From Arthrobacter sp. cf158 (GTDB lineage Bacteria; Actinomycetota; Actinomycetes; Actinomycetales; Micrococcaceae), in assembly GCF_900106835.1 (NCBI RefSeq), contig NZ_FNNR01000001.1, positions 471,182 to 535,181 of the forward strand: a stretch of DNA of 64,000 nt. The letters are read 5' to 3'. The notes beneath the pieces were generated by a model. It did no database searches, was not told the DNA's origin, and worked only from the letters and a program-made list of their open reading frames with translations. The translations under genes and the position numbers were made by a program. This document shows positions 26,647 to 36,320 of the stretch, piece by piece. Position 1 is the first letter of the stretch, and each line of letters starts with the position of its first letter.

Positions 26647-28212
26647 TCAGGCGGCGGCCGCTTGGAAGTGCTTCTCAATGATCCCCTTGATGTCCTCATG
26701 GCACCCTCCGCAGCCCGTCCCGGCGCGGGTGGCCTTGGAGACTTCAGCCACGGTGCTGCAGCCCTCAACCACGGAATCTCCAATGCTGGCCGCACTCACG
26801 CCGGCGCATCGGCACAAGGTCCGCTGGGGATCGTTGCTGGTGGCACCGCCGGCGTCCAGTTGATCGGGCCCATCGAGCCGGAGCAGCAACGAACGGTCCG
26901 CAGGCAGCTCGGAGGAGCGTTCGAAGAGCACAACCAGCTCAGCAGCCGTGCGGGGCATGCCCACAGCCACGAGGCCCTCAAGGACTCCGCCGCGCGTGGT
27001 CATCTTGACGTAACGGCCGTGCTCGGGATCGGCCCATTGGGAGATCTGCCGGCGGGGCCGCCCGGAAACGGCGCCGGCTTCCAGCAGCTCTTCATCCCAA
27101 GGATCGGCTTGGTTGTCGCCCGCTACGGCCAGGTTGATGCCCCGTGCCTTAAGAACCACCACACCGGGTTTTTCGATCGGCAACGCTTCCAAGGTATCTG
27201 CAGCGGCCTGGCCATTCCGAGCCAGGACCACGAGGTACTCGGCCAGCCATTCGGCCTGCCGCCAGCCCGGACCGACCAGACCGGAAGGACCGCCGGCATT
27301 CCGGCAGTCAACGCACGCAGCGTCAGGGCAGCGCACTTCAGCACAGTCGCCGATCGCGAACATGTGGGGCTCGTGATAGGTCCGGAGGTGGTGGTCCACC
27401 AGGATGCCGGTCGCGACAGGCAGGCCACAGCCCTCCGCCAATTCGATCCTGGGCCGCACGCCACAGGACAACACCAGGAGGTCGCCGTCGATTGCAGAGC
27501 CGTCATCCAGCAGCAAGGCGGAGAAACTGCCGCCAGGTCCGGCCGTCTCCACGCCGGTGGAACGGGCGTTGCCGGCCATCCGGACGCCACCCGCGCGCAA
27601 GCTGTTGGTGAGGACGGAGCCGCTGCCACGGTCGATGCTGCGGCCCAGCGGAAAGGGCCCATTGTGAACTACGGTGGTCTGCGCGCCTTCTTCCGAGGCG
27701 GCCAGTGCCGTTTCCAATCCCAAAACGCCGCCACCCAACACCACCACGCGCTTGCCGTCAGCGACGGCGGAACGGAGCACGGCGGCATCCTTGAGATCGC
27801 GCAGTGCCGTCACGCCAGGCGGAAGGACGGGCCCGGAAGGATCAGGGTTGAGCCCGGTGAGGTTGGGAATCACGGGTCGGGATCCGGTGGCGAACACCAG
27901 ACGGTCATAGTGTTCGGTGCTGCCGTCCGATAGGACGACGTTCTGGCGGGCACGGTCGATCCTCTTGACCTTGACGCCCAACCGCAGCTGCACGCCGTCG
28001 GACTCCAACTCGGAAGCGTCAGCCATCGCCAAAGCCTCGGCGGTGGTGCGGCCGACGGCCAATTCAGCCACCATCACGCGGTTATAGGCAGCTTCGGCCT
28101 CCTGGCCGACCACCAGCAACTGCACCAGCCCGGTGCGGACAGCGGGGAGCAATTCGTCCACGAGGCGGGCAGCGACCGGCCCGAATCCAACAACAACAAT
28201 TCGCTCGCTCAT
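26647..28212 (-). CDS. nasB: Assimilatory nitrate reductase electron-transfer subunit (FAD/NAD oxidoreductase with BFD domain)
   Basis: Encodes 521 residues. It starts with IVVVGFGPVAARLVDE (FAD), has VVVLGGGVLGLETALA (NAD) and FAIGDCAEV, and ends in a BFD-like [2Fe-2S] domain with the ligands LCRCAGV and CGGCHED. It passes electrons from NAD(P)H to the molybdenum subunit. ATG 28212 overlaps the nasC stop (ATGA) and follows AAGGAGG; the frame's further upstream codons lie inside nasC. Third gene of narK-nasC-nasB. Its architecture mirrors the N-terminal half of NirB, so nirB-like is the alternative name. Confidence 0.85.
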   Translation of the reverse strand: MSERIVVVGFGPVAARLVDELLPAVRTGLVQLLVVGQEAEAAYNRVMVAELAVGRTTAEALAMADASELESDGVQLRLGVKVKRIDRARQNVVLSDGSTEHYDRLVFATGSRPVIPNLTGLNPDPSGPVLPPGVTALRDLKDAAVLRSAVADGKRVVVLGGGVLGLETALAASEEGAQTTVVHNGPFPLGRSIDRGSGSVLTNSLRAGGVRMAGNARSTGVETAGPGGSFSALLLDDGSAIDGDLLVLSCGVRPRIELAEGCGLPVATGILVDHHLRTYHEPHMFAIGDCAEVRCPDAACVDCRNAGGPSGLVGPGWRQAEWLAEYLVVLARNGQAAADTLEALPIEKPGVVVLKARGINLAVAGDNQADPWDEELLEAGAVSGRPRRQISQWADPEHGRYVKMTTRGGVLEGLVAVGMPRTAAELVVLFERSSELPADRSLLLRLDGPDQLDAGGATSNDPQRTLCRCAGVSAASIGDSVVEGCSTVAEVSKATRAGTGCGGCHEDIKGIIEKHFQAAAA

Positions 28213-30410
28213 GAAGCCTCCTTGACGTGCACTGGCATCCCGAACCGTTCGGGAACGGAAGGCGCGCCCTGTGTCGCAGCGGCCTTCCGGACCCACACCC
28301 GGCTGGTCTTGAACTCCGGCATGCCGGAAATGGGATCTGTAGCCGCTTCCGTGAGACGGTTGGCGTTTTCCTGGCCAGGGAAGTGGAACGGCAGGAAGAC
28401 CGTGTCAGGGCGGACTGTGGTGCTGAGCTCCGCACGGCACAGGACCTCGCCGCGCTCGTTGGTGACCATGGCGTAGTCGCCGTCGGAAATGCCGCGCGAA
28501 GCCGCAGTTCCGGGGTGGATGAGGAGACGGGCCTGCGGCTGGGACGCCAGCAGTTCGCTCACCCGTCGGGTCTGAGCGCCGGATTGGTAATGCTCCAGCA
28601 GCCGGCCAGTGGCCAGGGCCAGGGAGTCGTCGGCGAAGGAACGTACGGCCCGTTTGGACGGAGTGACTGGAACCATCACGGCGCGGCCGTCAGCGTGGGC
28701 GAAGCCGTCGGAAAAGAGCCGGGGCGTACCGGTGCTGCCCACAGGGTAGGGCCAGTAAGCAGCTTCGCCCCGGTCCAGCATGGCGTAATCGATGCCTGAG
28801 TAATCGGCCAGGCCGCCGGCAGAGGCCAGGCGGAGCTCCTCGAACACGGTCTCGGGGTCATCACTGAACGTAGAAGGAGCCCCTAACATCTCTGCCAAGC
28901 GGGCCATGAGCCACAACTCGCTGCGGACCCCCGGGGGTGGCGTCAGCGCGCGCCGGCGACGGATCACGCGGCCCTCAAGGTTGGTCAGCGTCCCCTCTTC
29001 CTCGGCCCACTGGGTGACCGGCAGAACCAGGTCGGCTTCGGCGGCGGTCTCGGACATGAAGAAGTCGCAAACTACCAGGAAGTCCAGGCTGCGGAGACCC
29101 TGGATGACCGCGTTGGTGTCCGGCGCCGACACCACCACATTGGCGCCGTGGACGAAAAGGCAACGGACGCCGTCGGGCTGTCCCAGAGACTTGAGAAGTT
29201 CGACGGCGGGGAGGCCGGGTCCGGGGATCAGCGACTCGTCGATTCCCCATACTCCAGCGACGTGGGCGCGGGCGGCGGGGTCGGTGATCTTGCGGTAGCC
29301 GGGGAGCTGGTCGGCTTTCTGGCCGTGCTCGCGCCCGCCTTGTCCGTTGCCTTGGCCAGTGAGCGTGCCGTAGCCGCTGCGGGCCGAGCCGGGCAGGCCC
29401 AAGAGGAGGCTGAGGTTGATCGCCGCAGTGGCGGTGTCCGTGCCGTCCACGTGCTGCTCCACCCCACGGCCGCTAAGGATGTAGCTGCCACCTGCGCGGG
29501 CGCCTTCGGCCAAGCGTCGGGCTGTCTCGCGGACGAGGGTGGCCGGAACGCCGGTGATGGACTGGACGCGCTCCGGCCAGAACGACGACAGGCTGCGGAC
29601 CACGGCGGCGTATCCGGACGTGTTCTTCTCGATGTACGAGGCGTCGGAGAGTCCTTCGTGGACCACCACGTGGCTGATCCCCAAAAGAAGCGCCAAATCG
29701 GTGCCGGGCGTGGGCTGCAAGTGGAGGCCACCGCCGTCGGACGTGAACGCAGCAGTAGCCGAGCGGCGGGGGTCCACCACGATCAGCCCGCCGGCGTCGC
29801 GGGCGCCCTGCAGGTGCTGGACGAACGGCGGCATGGTCTCGGCAACGTTGGAGCCGAGCATGAGGATCACGGACGCGGTGTCCAGGTCCGTGACGGGGAA
29901 GGGGAGGCCGCGGTCCACGCCGAAGGCGCGGTTGCCGGCTGCTGCCGCGGATGACATGCAGAAGCGGCCGTTGTAGTCGATCCGCGAAGTGCGAAGGGCC
30001 AGCCGGGCGAACTTCCCCAGCAGGTACGCCTTCTCATTGGTGAGGCCACCGCCGCCAAACACTCCCACGGCGTCATCCCCGTACTGCTGCTGCGTGTCCT
30101 TGACCGCGGCCGTGATAAGCATGAGCGCCTGGTCCCAGGAGATGGGCTGGTGGACGCCGTCGGATCCTTTGAGCATTGGCTCGGTGACCCTGCCGTTATG
30201 ACGCAACAACGACGCCGATGTCCAGCCCTTGCGGCACAGCCCGCCCCGGTTGGTGGGGAACTCGCGCCCCGAAACTTCCAGGGGTACGGCGGGTGCTGCC
30301 TCAGTTGCCGGCGCTGCCGCTGTCCCTTGAATTGCAGGGGAAGCAGGGGTCAGTGTCATGGCGCACTGGAGCGCGCAGTAAGGGCAGTGGGTATCGGCGC
30401 CGTTGGGCAT
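28209..30410 (-). CDS. nasC: Assimilatory nitrate reductase catalytic subunit (molybdopterin, [4Fe-4S])
   Basis: Encodes 733 residues. Four cysteines for a [4Fe-4S] cluster are at 9, 12, 16 and 59 (HCPYCALQC and GGLCRKGW), with an unusual Ala/Pro-rich insert of about 30 residues between them. Molybdopterin-domain motifs include YNGRFCMSSAAAAGNRAFG, the GSNVAETMP stretch and RGVEQHVDGTDTATA. It reduces nitrate to nitrite in the cytoplasm. No Tat signal, consistent with an assimilatory role. Start ATG immediately follows the narK stop (TAGATG), and the stop overlaps nasB by 4 bases: tight translational coupling. Confidence 0.9.
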   Translation of the reverse strand: MPNGADTHCPYCALQCAMTLTPASPAIQGTAAAPATEAAPAVPLEVSGREFPTNRGGLCRKGWTSASLLRHNGRVTEPMLKGSDGVHQPISWDQALMLITAAVKDTQQQYGDDAVGVFGGGGLTNEKAYLLGKFARLALRTSRIDYNGRFCMSSAAAAGNRAFGVDRGLPFPVTDLDTASVILMLGSNVAETMPPFVQHLQGARDAGGLIVVDPRRSATAAFTSDGGGLHLQPTPGTDLALLLGISHVVVHEGLSDASYIEKNTSGYAAVVRSLSSFWPERVQSITGVPATLVRETARRLAEGARAGGSYILSGRGVEQHVDGTDTATAAINLSLLLGLPGSARSGYGTLTGQGNGQGGREHGQKADQLPGYRKITDPAARAHVAGVWGIDESLIPGPGLPAVELLKSLGQPDGVRCLFVHGANVVVSAPDTNAVIQGLRSLDFLVVCDFFMSETAAEADLVLPVTQWAEEEGTLTNLEGRVIRRRRALTPPPGVRSELWLMARLAEMLGAPSTFSDDPETVFEELRLASAGGLADYSGIDYAMLDRGEAAYWPYPVGSTGTPRLFSDGFAHADGRAVMVPVTPSKRAVRSFADDSLALATGRLLEHYQSGAQTRRVSELLASQPQARLLIHPGTAASRGISDGDYAMVTNERGEVLCRAELSTTVRPDTVFLPFHFPGQENANRLTEAATDPISGMPEFKTSRVWVRKAAATQGAPSVPERFGMPVHVKEAS

Positions 30411-31823
30411 CTAGATGTGTCCGATCGTGTTGCGCTGCCGGGCTGGGCGGATGTAAAAGATCCAGCAGACGGTGAGCATCAGGACATAGGCTCCCACGAA
30501 GCCGTAGAACGCCGGGGTGTAGGAGCCGCTGGCCGTGTTGGAGGCGTTGAGTACCTGCGGGATGACGAATCCGCCGTAGGCGCCGATCGCGGAGATCAGG
30601 CCCAGTGAGGAGGAGGCGAGCCTTGCCGTGGTGGCGCTGGGCGCCCCGGAGCGGGCTGCCCGGCTGGACGTTGCGAAGATGACCGGGATCATCCGGTACG
30701 TGGCACCGTTTCCGAAGCCACTGGCCAGGAAGAGCAGCAGGAACAAGGTAAGGAAGAGCCAGAAGTTCTTCAGCGGCAGGGTCCAGATCATGGTCAGCGT
30801 GATAACCGCCATGGAGGCGAACGAGGCAATGGTCATGCGTGCCCCGCCCATGCGGTCGGCCATGCGTCCACCGTAGGGACGGGCCAGGGATCCAACCAGC
30901 GGGCCAAGGAAGGCCAGGGACAACGCCACAGCACCGACGTGGATGGAGGAGAAGTCCGGGAAGTAGTCCTTGATCAGCTTGGGGAAGACACCCGCGAAGC
31001 CGATGAACGAACCGAACGTTCCAATGTAGAGGAACGCCATGATCCAGAGGTGCGGTTCTTTGAGGGCGGCCAGGGAACCGGCCACATCGCCCTTGGCGCT
31101 GGTGAGGTTGTTCATGTACTTGTAGGCACCGAAGGCCGCAATGATGATCAGCGGAATCCAGATGACGCCCGCCATCGGAAGGTTGACGGTGCCGGCAGCC
31201 AGGAGGGTGATGGCAATGGGAACAACAAGCTGGGCGACGGCGGCACCCAGGTTTCCGCCCGCGGCGTTCAGGCCCAGCGCCCACCCCTTTTCCCTGGCAG
31301 GGTAGAAGAAGGTGATGTTGGCCATCGAGCTGGCGAAGTTGCCGCCGCCAAAGCCGGCCAGTGCGGCCATGAGGAGCATGACACCGAACGGCGTCTCCGG
31401 ATTGGAGACACAGAGGGCCAGGCCGGTGGTGGGGATCAGCAGCAGAAGGGCCGAGACGATGGTCCAGTTCCGGCCACCGAACTTGGGAACCATGAAGGTG
31501 TAGGGGATACGGAGCGTTGCGCCCACGAGACTTGGGATGGAGATGAGCCAGAAGATCTGGTTGGTATCGAACTTGAAGCCTGCGGCGGGGAGCTGGACCA
31601 CCACGATGGACCATAGCTGCCACACGACGAAGCCCAGGAATTCGGCGAAGATCGACCAGTAAAGATTGCGTTTGGCGATGGACCGGCCTTCGGCTTCCCA
31701 CTGGCCCTTGTCTTCGGCATCCCAGTTGGCAATCCAGCGGCCGGGGCGGTGCTCAAGGGCGGGGGCGGCGGTGGCAGTGGACTGGACGGGGGCCAGTTCA
31801 TCTGCAGTGCGGTCAACAGTCAC
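30411..31823 (-). CDS. narK: Nitrate/nitrite transporter, NNP family
   Basis: Encodes 470 residues with about 12 membrane segments. The nitrate signature GFGGGNFASSMANITFFYP is present around TM5, and a second NNP signature AAGGNLGAAVAQLVVP in the second half. It imports nitrate (and possibly exports nitrite) for the downstream nasC/nasB. The start is GTG 31823 with AAGGAGG seven bases before it. It is first of three coupled genes. Its upstream interval (31824-32117) holds a possible weak GlnR-like pair at 31896-31911. Confidence 0.92.
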   Translation of the reverse strand: MTVDRTADELAPVQSTATAAPALEHRPGRWIANWDAEDKGQWEAEGRSIAKRNLYWSIFAEFLGFVVWQLWSIVVVQLPAAGFKFDTNQIFWLISIPSLVGATLRIPYTFMVPKFGGRNWTIVSALLLLIPTTGLALCVSNPETPFGVMLLMAALAGFGGGNFASSMANITFFYPAREKGWALGLNAAGGNLGAAVAQLVVPIAITLLAAGTVNLPMAGVIWIPLIIIAAFGAYKYMNNLTSAKGDVAGSLAALKEPHLWIMAFLYIGTFGSFIGFAGVFPKLIKDYFPDFSSIHVGAVALSLAFLGPLVGSLARPYGGRMADRMGGARMTIASFASMAVITLTMIWTLPLKNFWLFLTLFLLLFLASGFGNGATYRMIPVIFATSSRAARSGAPSATTARLASSSLGLISAIGAYGGFVIPQVLNASNTASGSYTPAFYGFVGAYVLMLTVCWIFYIRPARQRNTIGHI

Positions 31824-32117
31824 GGAGTGCCTCCTTGGTGGGGGACGTTGTTATTCCAAGGTAGGTTTCACGCATTTCGAGGACGGGCGCGGTTTGTAAA
31901 CGGCCTGTGACATTTCCCTATCGGAGGGGTCACCGGCGCGTGAGGCCTTGGTGAGGTAATGTGGCCCGGACCACAGGGTGAGATTTTCCTGTACGTCCGC
32001 ATGTTGGACTTGGTTGTCCAGTCAATGGACAGCCGGAACTATTATTGAACTCTCGAATATTCCTTCGCCGGGTAGGCTCCTGGGGCATCGGCCGGCGTGA
32101 ACGAAAGCTGCAAACAC

Positions 32118-33527
32118 ATGTCTTCCACCGCACCATCCAAGGAAGGCGAGTCCACCAAGCCGGTGAACTCGCGGGGCAAGGTGATCTTCGCGAGCCTGAT
32201 CGGCACGACGATCGAGTTCTACGACTTCTACGCCTATGCCACCGCGTCGGTACTCGTCTTCCCAAAGCTTTTCTTCCCCGACGCCACTGACATCAATGCT
32301 CTCCTCAGTGCGTTCGCCATCTTTGGTGTTGCCTTCTTCGCGCGTCCCATCGGCGCCGTGGTCTTTGGCCACTTCGGTGACAAGATCGGCCGCAAGGGCA
32401 CCCTGGTTGCTTCGCTGCTGACCATGGGTATTGCGACGTTCCTCATTGGACTCCTGCCCACGGCCTCCATGGCAGGATGGGCCATCCTTGCCCCGATCAT
32501 GTTGGTGATCCTGCGATTCTTCCAAGGCCTCGCCTTGGGCGGAGAATGGTCCGGTGCAGCCCTGCTGGCCACGGAGAACGCCCCGGAAGGCAAGCGCGCC
32601 ATTTATGGAACTTTCCCGCAGTTGGGTGCTCCCATCGGCTTCATCATCGCCAACGTGATCTTTATCTGGATGAACGTGGCCCTCAGTGCCGAGGAATTCC
32701 TGGCCTGGGGCTGGCGCGTTCCGTTCATCCTCAGCGCCGTACTGGTCATCGTGGGACTGTACGTACGCCTGAAGCTGGTGGAGAGCGCATCCTTCACCAA
32801 GGTCATCGAGCAGGAAAAGGTCCAGAAAGTTCCCCTCGCGGCAACCCTCAAGAGCCACTGGCGCCCTGTTGTGGCAGGTACCTTCATCATGTTTGCCACC
32901 TACGTGCTCTTCTACATCATGACCACGTTCACCCTGTCCTACGGCACCAAGCCCACCCTGGCCGGTGCGCAGGCGGCTGCTGAAAAGGCCGGCAAGCCCA
33001 TGACGGCAGACCAAATCGCGGCGTTCGTCCCCGGGTTGGGCATCACACGGTCCGACTTCCTCTGGATGCTGATCATCGGCGTCGTCTTCTTCGGTATCTT
33101 CACCGTGGTCTCCGGGCCGCTGGCTGAGAAGTGGGGCCGCCGGAAGTTCCTGCTGGGCGTCACTGCCGGCATCTTCGTCTTCGGTGCGCTCTGGTTCACC
33201 ATGTTCGGTCCAGGCCAGGCAGCGGCGATGGTGGGCCTCATTGTGGGCTTCACGCTTATGGGCCTGACCTTCGGTCCCATGGCCGCCATCCTGCCGGAGC
33301 TGTTCCCTGCGAACGTCCGGTACACAGGGTCTGCCGTGGCCTACAACCTGTCGTCGATGATCGGAGCGGCACCGGCCTCCTTCGTTGCCATCGCCCTGTG
33401 GTCGGCGGCGAACGGCAGCACCTGGCTGGTGGGCGCCTACATGGCCGCCGCCGCTGTGGTGACGTTTATCGCTCTCTGGTTGACCCGCGAAACCAAGGAC
33501 ATGGACTACGAAAACAACGTCGCCTAA
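32118..33527 (+). CDS. MHS-family MFS transporter
   Basis: Encodes 469 residues. TM1 contains IGTTIEFYDFYAYATASVLV, the MHS hallmark, then RPIGAVVFGHFGDKIGRKGT and RFFQGLALGGEWSGAALLA. The family is proton-coupled and carries compounds such as shikimate, proline/betaine, citrate or alpha-ketoglutarate. ATG 32118 is preferred; GTG 32097 is an in-frame alternative. Divergent from narK with about 290 bp between starts, and closed by a very strong hairpin. A different subfamily from the transporter at 22052, so it is not a simple duplicate. Confidence 0.88.
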   Translation: MSSTAPSKEGESTKPVNSRGKVIFASLIGTTIEFYDFYAYATASVLVFPKLFFPDATDINALLSAFAIFGVAFFARPIGAVVFGHFGDKIGRKGTLVASLLTMGIATFLIGLLPTASMAGWAILAPIMLVILRFFQGLALGGEWSGAALLATENAPEGKRAIYGTFPQLGAPIGFIIANVIFIWMNVALSAEEFLAWGWRVPFILSAVLVIVGLYVRLKLVESASFTKVIEQEKVQKVPLAATLKSHWRPVVAGTFIMFATYVLFYIMTTFTLSYGTKPTLAGAQAAAEKAGKPMTADQIAAFVPGLGITRSDFLWMLIIGVVFFGIFTVVSGPLAEKWGRRKFLLGVTAGIFVFGALWFTMFGPGQAAAMVGLIVGFTLMGLTFGPMAAILPELFPANVRYTGSAVAYNLSSMIGAAPASFVAIALWSAANGSTWLVGAYMAAAAVVTFIALWLTRETKDMDYENNVA

Positions 33528-33538
33528 GTAGCTCAACT

Positions 33539-33580
33539 ACGACGTCGGCCCCGCACCAAACGGTGCGGGGCCGACGTCGT
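33539..33580. terminator. Strong bidirectional terminator
   Basis: A perfect 19-bp stem, ACGACGTCGGCCCCGCACC at 33539-33557 and its complement at 33562-33580, has a 4-base AAAC loop. It lies between the convergent stops of the MHS transporter and acyl-CoA carboxylase alpha genes and can serve both. Confidence 0.85.
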
Positions 33581-33596
33581 TAAGAGGTTCTTTGCG

Positions 33597-35408
33597 TTAG
33601 TCCTCGATGGTGGCGATGACCGCGCCGGCGGCAACGGTCTCACCAGCAGCGGCAACCAGGCCACGCACGGTGCCGGCCTTGTGGGCGGTGAGGGGCTGCT
33701 CCATCTTCATGGCCTCGAGCACCACGATCAGGTCGCCTTCAGCCACAACATCACCTTCAGCGGCTGCCACCTTGACGATGGTTCCCTGCATGGGGGAGGT
33801 CAACGCATTGCCGCCAGCTGCAGCAGCCGTGGCGCCGGCCGAGCGGGAGCGCTTCTTGGACTTGCCGGACTTGGCGCCGGAACCGCTGGAAACAGCAGCG
33901 ACACTGCCGCCCAGGCCTGACGGCAGGACGACTTCAAGGCGCTTGCCGCCAACCTCGACGACGACGCGCTGGCGCTCACCGGCGTCGGGCGTTTCAGCGG
34001 TGCCTGCCGCCGACCACGCCGGGATGCTGTTGACGAACTCGGTCTCGATCCAGCGCGTGTGAACCTTGAACGGTCCTTCGGCCGGTGCGAAATCGGGGTC
34101 GGTAACCACTGCGAGGTCGAACGGGATGACGGTGGGGATGCCTTCAACCACCATCTCTTCCAGGGCTCGGCGTGAACGCTGGAGTGCCTGCTCACGGGTA
34201 GCGCCGGTAACGATCAGCTTGGAGAGCATGGAGTCGAAGTTGCCGCTGATGACGTCGCCCTGCTCCACGCCGGAGTCGATCCGGATGCCGGGCCCCGTCG
34301 GGTTCTTCAAGGTGCTGATGGTGCCCGGAGCGGGCATGAAGTTGCGGCCCGGATCTTCACCCGTGATGCGGAACTCGAAGGAGTGGCCGCGGACCTCGGG
34401 GTCGTCGTAGCCCAGTGCTTCGCCGCGGGCGATGCGGAACTGCTCGCGGACCAGGTCGATGCCTGTGACTTCCTCGGAAACGCAGTGCTCAACCTGGAGG
34501 CGGGTGTTGACCTCAAGGAAGGAGATGGTGCCGTCCTGGCCCACCAGGAACTCACACGTGCCGGCGCCAAGGTAATTGGCTTCCTTCAGGATGGCCTTGG
34601 AGGACTCGTAGAGGCGCTTTACCTGCTCCTCACTCAGGTAAGGAGCCGGGGCTTCCTCCACGAGTTTCTGGTTGCGGCGCTGCAGCGAGCAGTCGCGGGT
34701 GGAGACGACCACCACGTTGCCGAAGGAGTCGGCAAGGCACTGGGTCTCGACGTGGCGGGGAGCGTCGAGGAAGCGCTCGATGAAGCACTCGCCGCGGCCG
34801 AAGGCTGCTACGGCTTCGCGAACTGCCGATTCGTACAACTCAGGGATTTCGTCCATGGTGCGGGCCACCTTGATGCCGCGTCCGCCGCCGCCGAAGGCAG
34901 CCTTGATGGCGACAGGAAGCCCGAATTCCTCGGCAAACTTCAGGATCTCGTCCGCGTTCTGGACCGGGTCAGCCGTGCCCGGAACCAGGGGAGCGCCTAC
35001 CTTCTCGGCAATGTGGCGGGCCTGGACCTTGTCTCCCAAGGCGGAGATGGCCTCGGGTGAGGGGCCGATCCAGGTGATGCCGGCCTCAATGACCTTTGCA
35101 GCGAATTCGGCATTCTCGGCCAGGAAGCCATAACCGGGGTGGATCCCGTCAGCGCCGGACTGCTTGGCGACGTCGATGATCTTGTCCATCACGAGGTACG
35201 ACTCAGCGGCGGTGTTGCCACCCAACGCGTAGGCTTCATCGGCAAGGCGGACATGGAGTGCGTCACGGTCAGGGTCTGCATAGACCGCTACGGAGGCAAT
35301 GCCTTCGTCCCGGGCGGCTCGGATGATGCGGACCGCGATTTCGCCGCGGTTGGCAATCAAGACCTTGGTAAGAGGGCTGGAAATGGGCTGCGCCGGGTTA
35401 GCTGACAA
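33597..35408 (-). CDS. accA3: Acyl-CoA carboxylase alpha subunit (biotin carboxylase plus biotin carrier)
   Basis: Encodes 603 residues. Biotin carboxylase comes first ([20 protein letters not shown]-grasp loop [10 protein letters not shown], and [10 protein letters not shown]), then a linker, then the carrier domain with the biotinylated Lys568 in EAMKMEQPL. It carboxylates biotin and, with the beta subunit at 44022, makes malonyl- or methylmalonyl-CoA for fatty acid synthesis. Start is TTG 35408, supported by AAGGAG nine bases upstream and by the family start; no ATG fits as well. BirA (46782) is the expected biotinylating enzyme. It is 118 bp downstream of maf. Confidence 0.93.
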   Translation of the reverse strand: MSANPAQPISSPLTKVLIANRGEIAVRIIRAARDEGIASVAVYADPDRDALHVRLADEAYALGGNTAAESYLVMDKIIDVAKQSGADGIHPGYGFLAENAEFAAKVIEAGITWIGPSPEAISALGDKVQARHIAEKVGAPLVPGTADPVQNADEILKFAEEFGLPVAIKAAFGGGGRGIKVARTMDEIPELYESAVREAVAAFGRGECFIERFLDAPRHVETQCLADSFGNVVVVSTRDCSLQRRNQKLVEEAPAPYLSEEQVKRLYESSKAILKEANYLGAGTCEFLVGQDGTISFLEVNTRLQVEHCVSEEVTGIDLVREQFRIARGEALGYDDPEVRGHSFEFRITGEDPGRNFMPAPGTISTLKNPTGPGIRIDSGVEQGDVISGNFDSMLSKLIVTGATREQALQRSRRALEEMVVEGIPTVIPFDLAVVTDPDFAPAEGPFKVHTRWIETEFVNSIPAWSAAGTAETPDAGERQRVVVEVGGKRLEVVLPSGLGGSVAAVSSGSGAKSGKSKKRSRSAGATAAAAGGNALTSPMQGTIVKVAAAEGDVVAEGDLIVVLEAMKMEQPLTAHKAGTVRGLVAAAGETVAAGAVIATIED

Positions 35409-35500
35409 GTTGTTGACTCCTTCTGTCCTTCAGGGAGCCTAGCGTGATTGTGAGGGTTCCGCCCATATTGATGGGGGATTCCGTGTGTGAGGCGATGTTC

Positions 35501-35522
35501 CTTTGTAGGGTTGCTACAAAAG
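35501..35522 (-). terminator. Possible hairpin downstream of maf
   Basis: CTTTGTAG (35501-35508) pairs with CTACAAAAG (35514-35522), a short stem four bases past the maf stop. It is modest in strength, so partial termination before accA3 is all that can be claimed. Confidence 0.35.
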
Positions 35523-35526
35523 GCTT

Positions 35527-36201
35527 CTACTCCTCGTCCGCGTCCCACAGCTCGGTGATACCCACGTTCGCGTGGACCAGCAGGTCCCTGAGAGTGGAGA
35601 TGGAAAGCCCGACGACGGCGTGCGGGTCGCCGTCGACCTTGCGGATGAAGGCCCCACCCAAGCCGTCGATGGTGAAGGAGCCCGCGCAGTGCAAGGGTTC
35701 TCCGGTAGCGATGTAGGCGTCGATTTCCCGTGAGCTCATCTGGGAGAAATGGACTTCGGCGGAGGAAACGGCTCCGACGGTGGCGCCGGTGCCCTCCGGG
35801 GTCTGGCCGTCCTCCGCTGCGTCCTCGTCTGCGTCAGCGGCGGTGTCCCGGCAGTCCACCAACCAGTGTCCTGTGTGGAGCACTCCCTGCGATCCGCTCA
35901 TGCGCAGCATCCGCTCCCGGGCGACCTCTGCAGTGTAGGGCTTGCCATGGGACTCACCGTCGAACTCGAAGACGGAATCGCAACCGATCACCAGCGCGCC
36001 GTCGGACTCGGGGAGCGCGGCAACTGCTTCGGCTTTGGCCCGGGCCAGCAGCAGGGCGGTGTCATGGGCATCGGTTACACCGTATTTGGCCTGCACTGCA
36101 TCCTCGTCCACATCCGAGACCAGGACGTCATGGTGGATGCCCGCCTCGGTGAGGAGTTTGGTTCGGGCGGGGGACTGGGAGGCGAGGATCAATCGGGTCA
36201 C
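35527..36201 (-). CDS. maf: Maf-family nucleoside triphosphate pyrophosphatase
   Basis: Encodes 224 residues from GTG 36201 (VTRLILASQSPAR), with GGGAGG just upstream; codons further upstream run into a palindromic repeat. Conserved parts are LASQSPARTKLL, the VSDVDED segment, LVIGCDSVFEFDG and the C-terminal DPHAVVGLSISTLRDLL. These enzymes hydrolyse non-canonical or modified NTPs and affect cell division. A strongly acidic insert of about 25 residues (DTAADADEDAAEDG) interrupts the middle. In relatives maf often neighbours the acyl-CoA carboxylase genes, as here. Confidence 0.9.
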   Translation of the reverse strand: MTRLILASQSPARTKLLTEAGIHHDVLVSDVDEDAVQAKYGVTDAHDTALLLARAKAEAVAALPESDGALVIGCDSVFEFDGESHGKPYTAEVARERMLRMSGSQGVLHTGHWLVDCRDTAADADEDAAEDGQTPEGTGATVGAVSSAEVHFSQMSSREIDAYIATGEPLHCAGSFTIDGLGGAFIRKVDGDPHAVVGLSISTLRDLLVHANVGITELWDADEE

Positions 36202-36219
36202 GCCTCCCAGCCTAATACG

Positions 36220-36320
36220 ACGCTCTCTCACCAATCGCCCCTTAAACGCCGACGCTCTCTCACTTGCGTGAGGCAAGTGAGAGAGCGTTGGTGCTTTTGG
36301 GCGATTTGGTGAGAGAGCGT
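36220..36320. repeat. Nested palindromic element with four GCTCTCTCAC copies
   Basis: Outer arms: 36220-36240 (ACGCTCTCTCACCAATCGCCC, 21 bases, residues described by position) and 36299-36320 differ by one extra T. Inner perfect arms are ACGCTCTCTCACTTGC (36252-36267) and its complement (36273-36288) around a 5-base loop. The core CGCTCTCTCAC thus occurs twice in each orientation. The right arm touches the mmpL stop codon by one base. It may fold into a cruciform, act as terminator for mmpL, or be a dispersed intergenic repeat. Confidence 0.75.
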
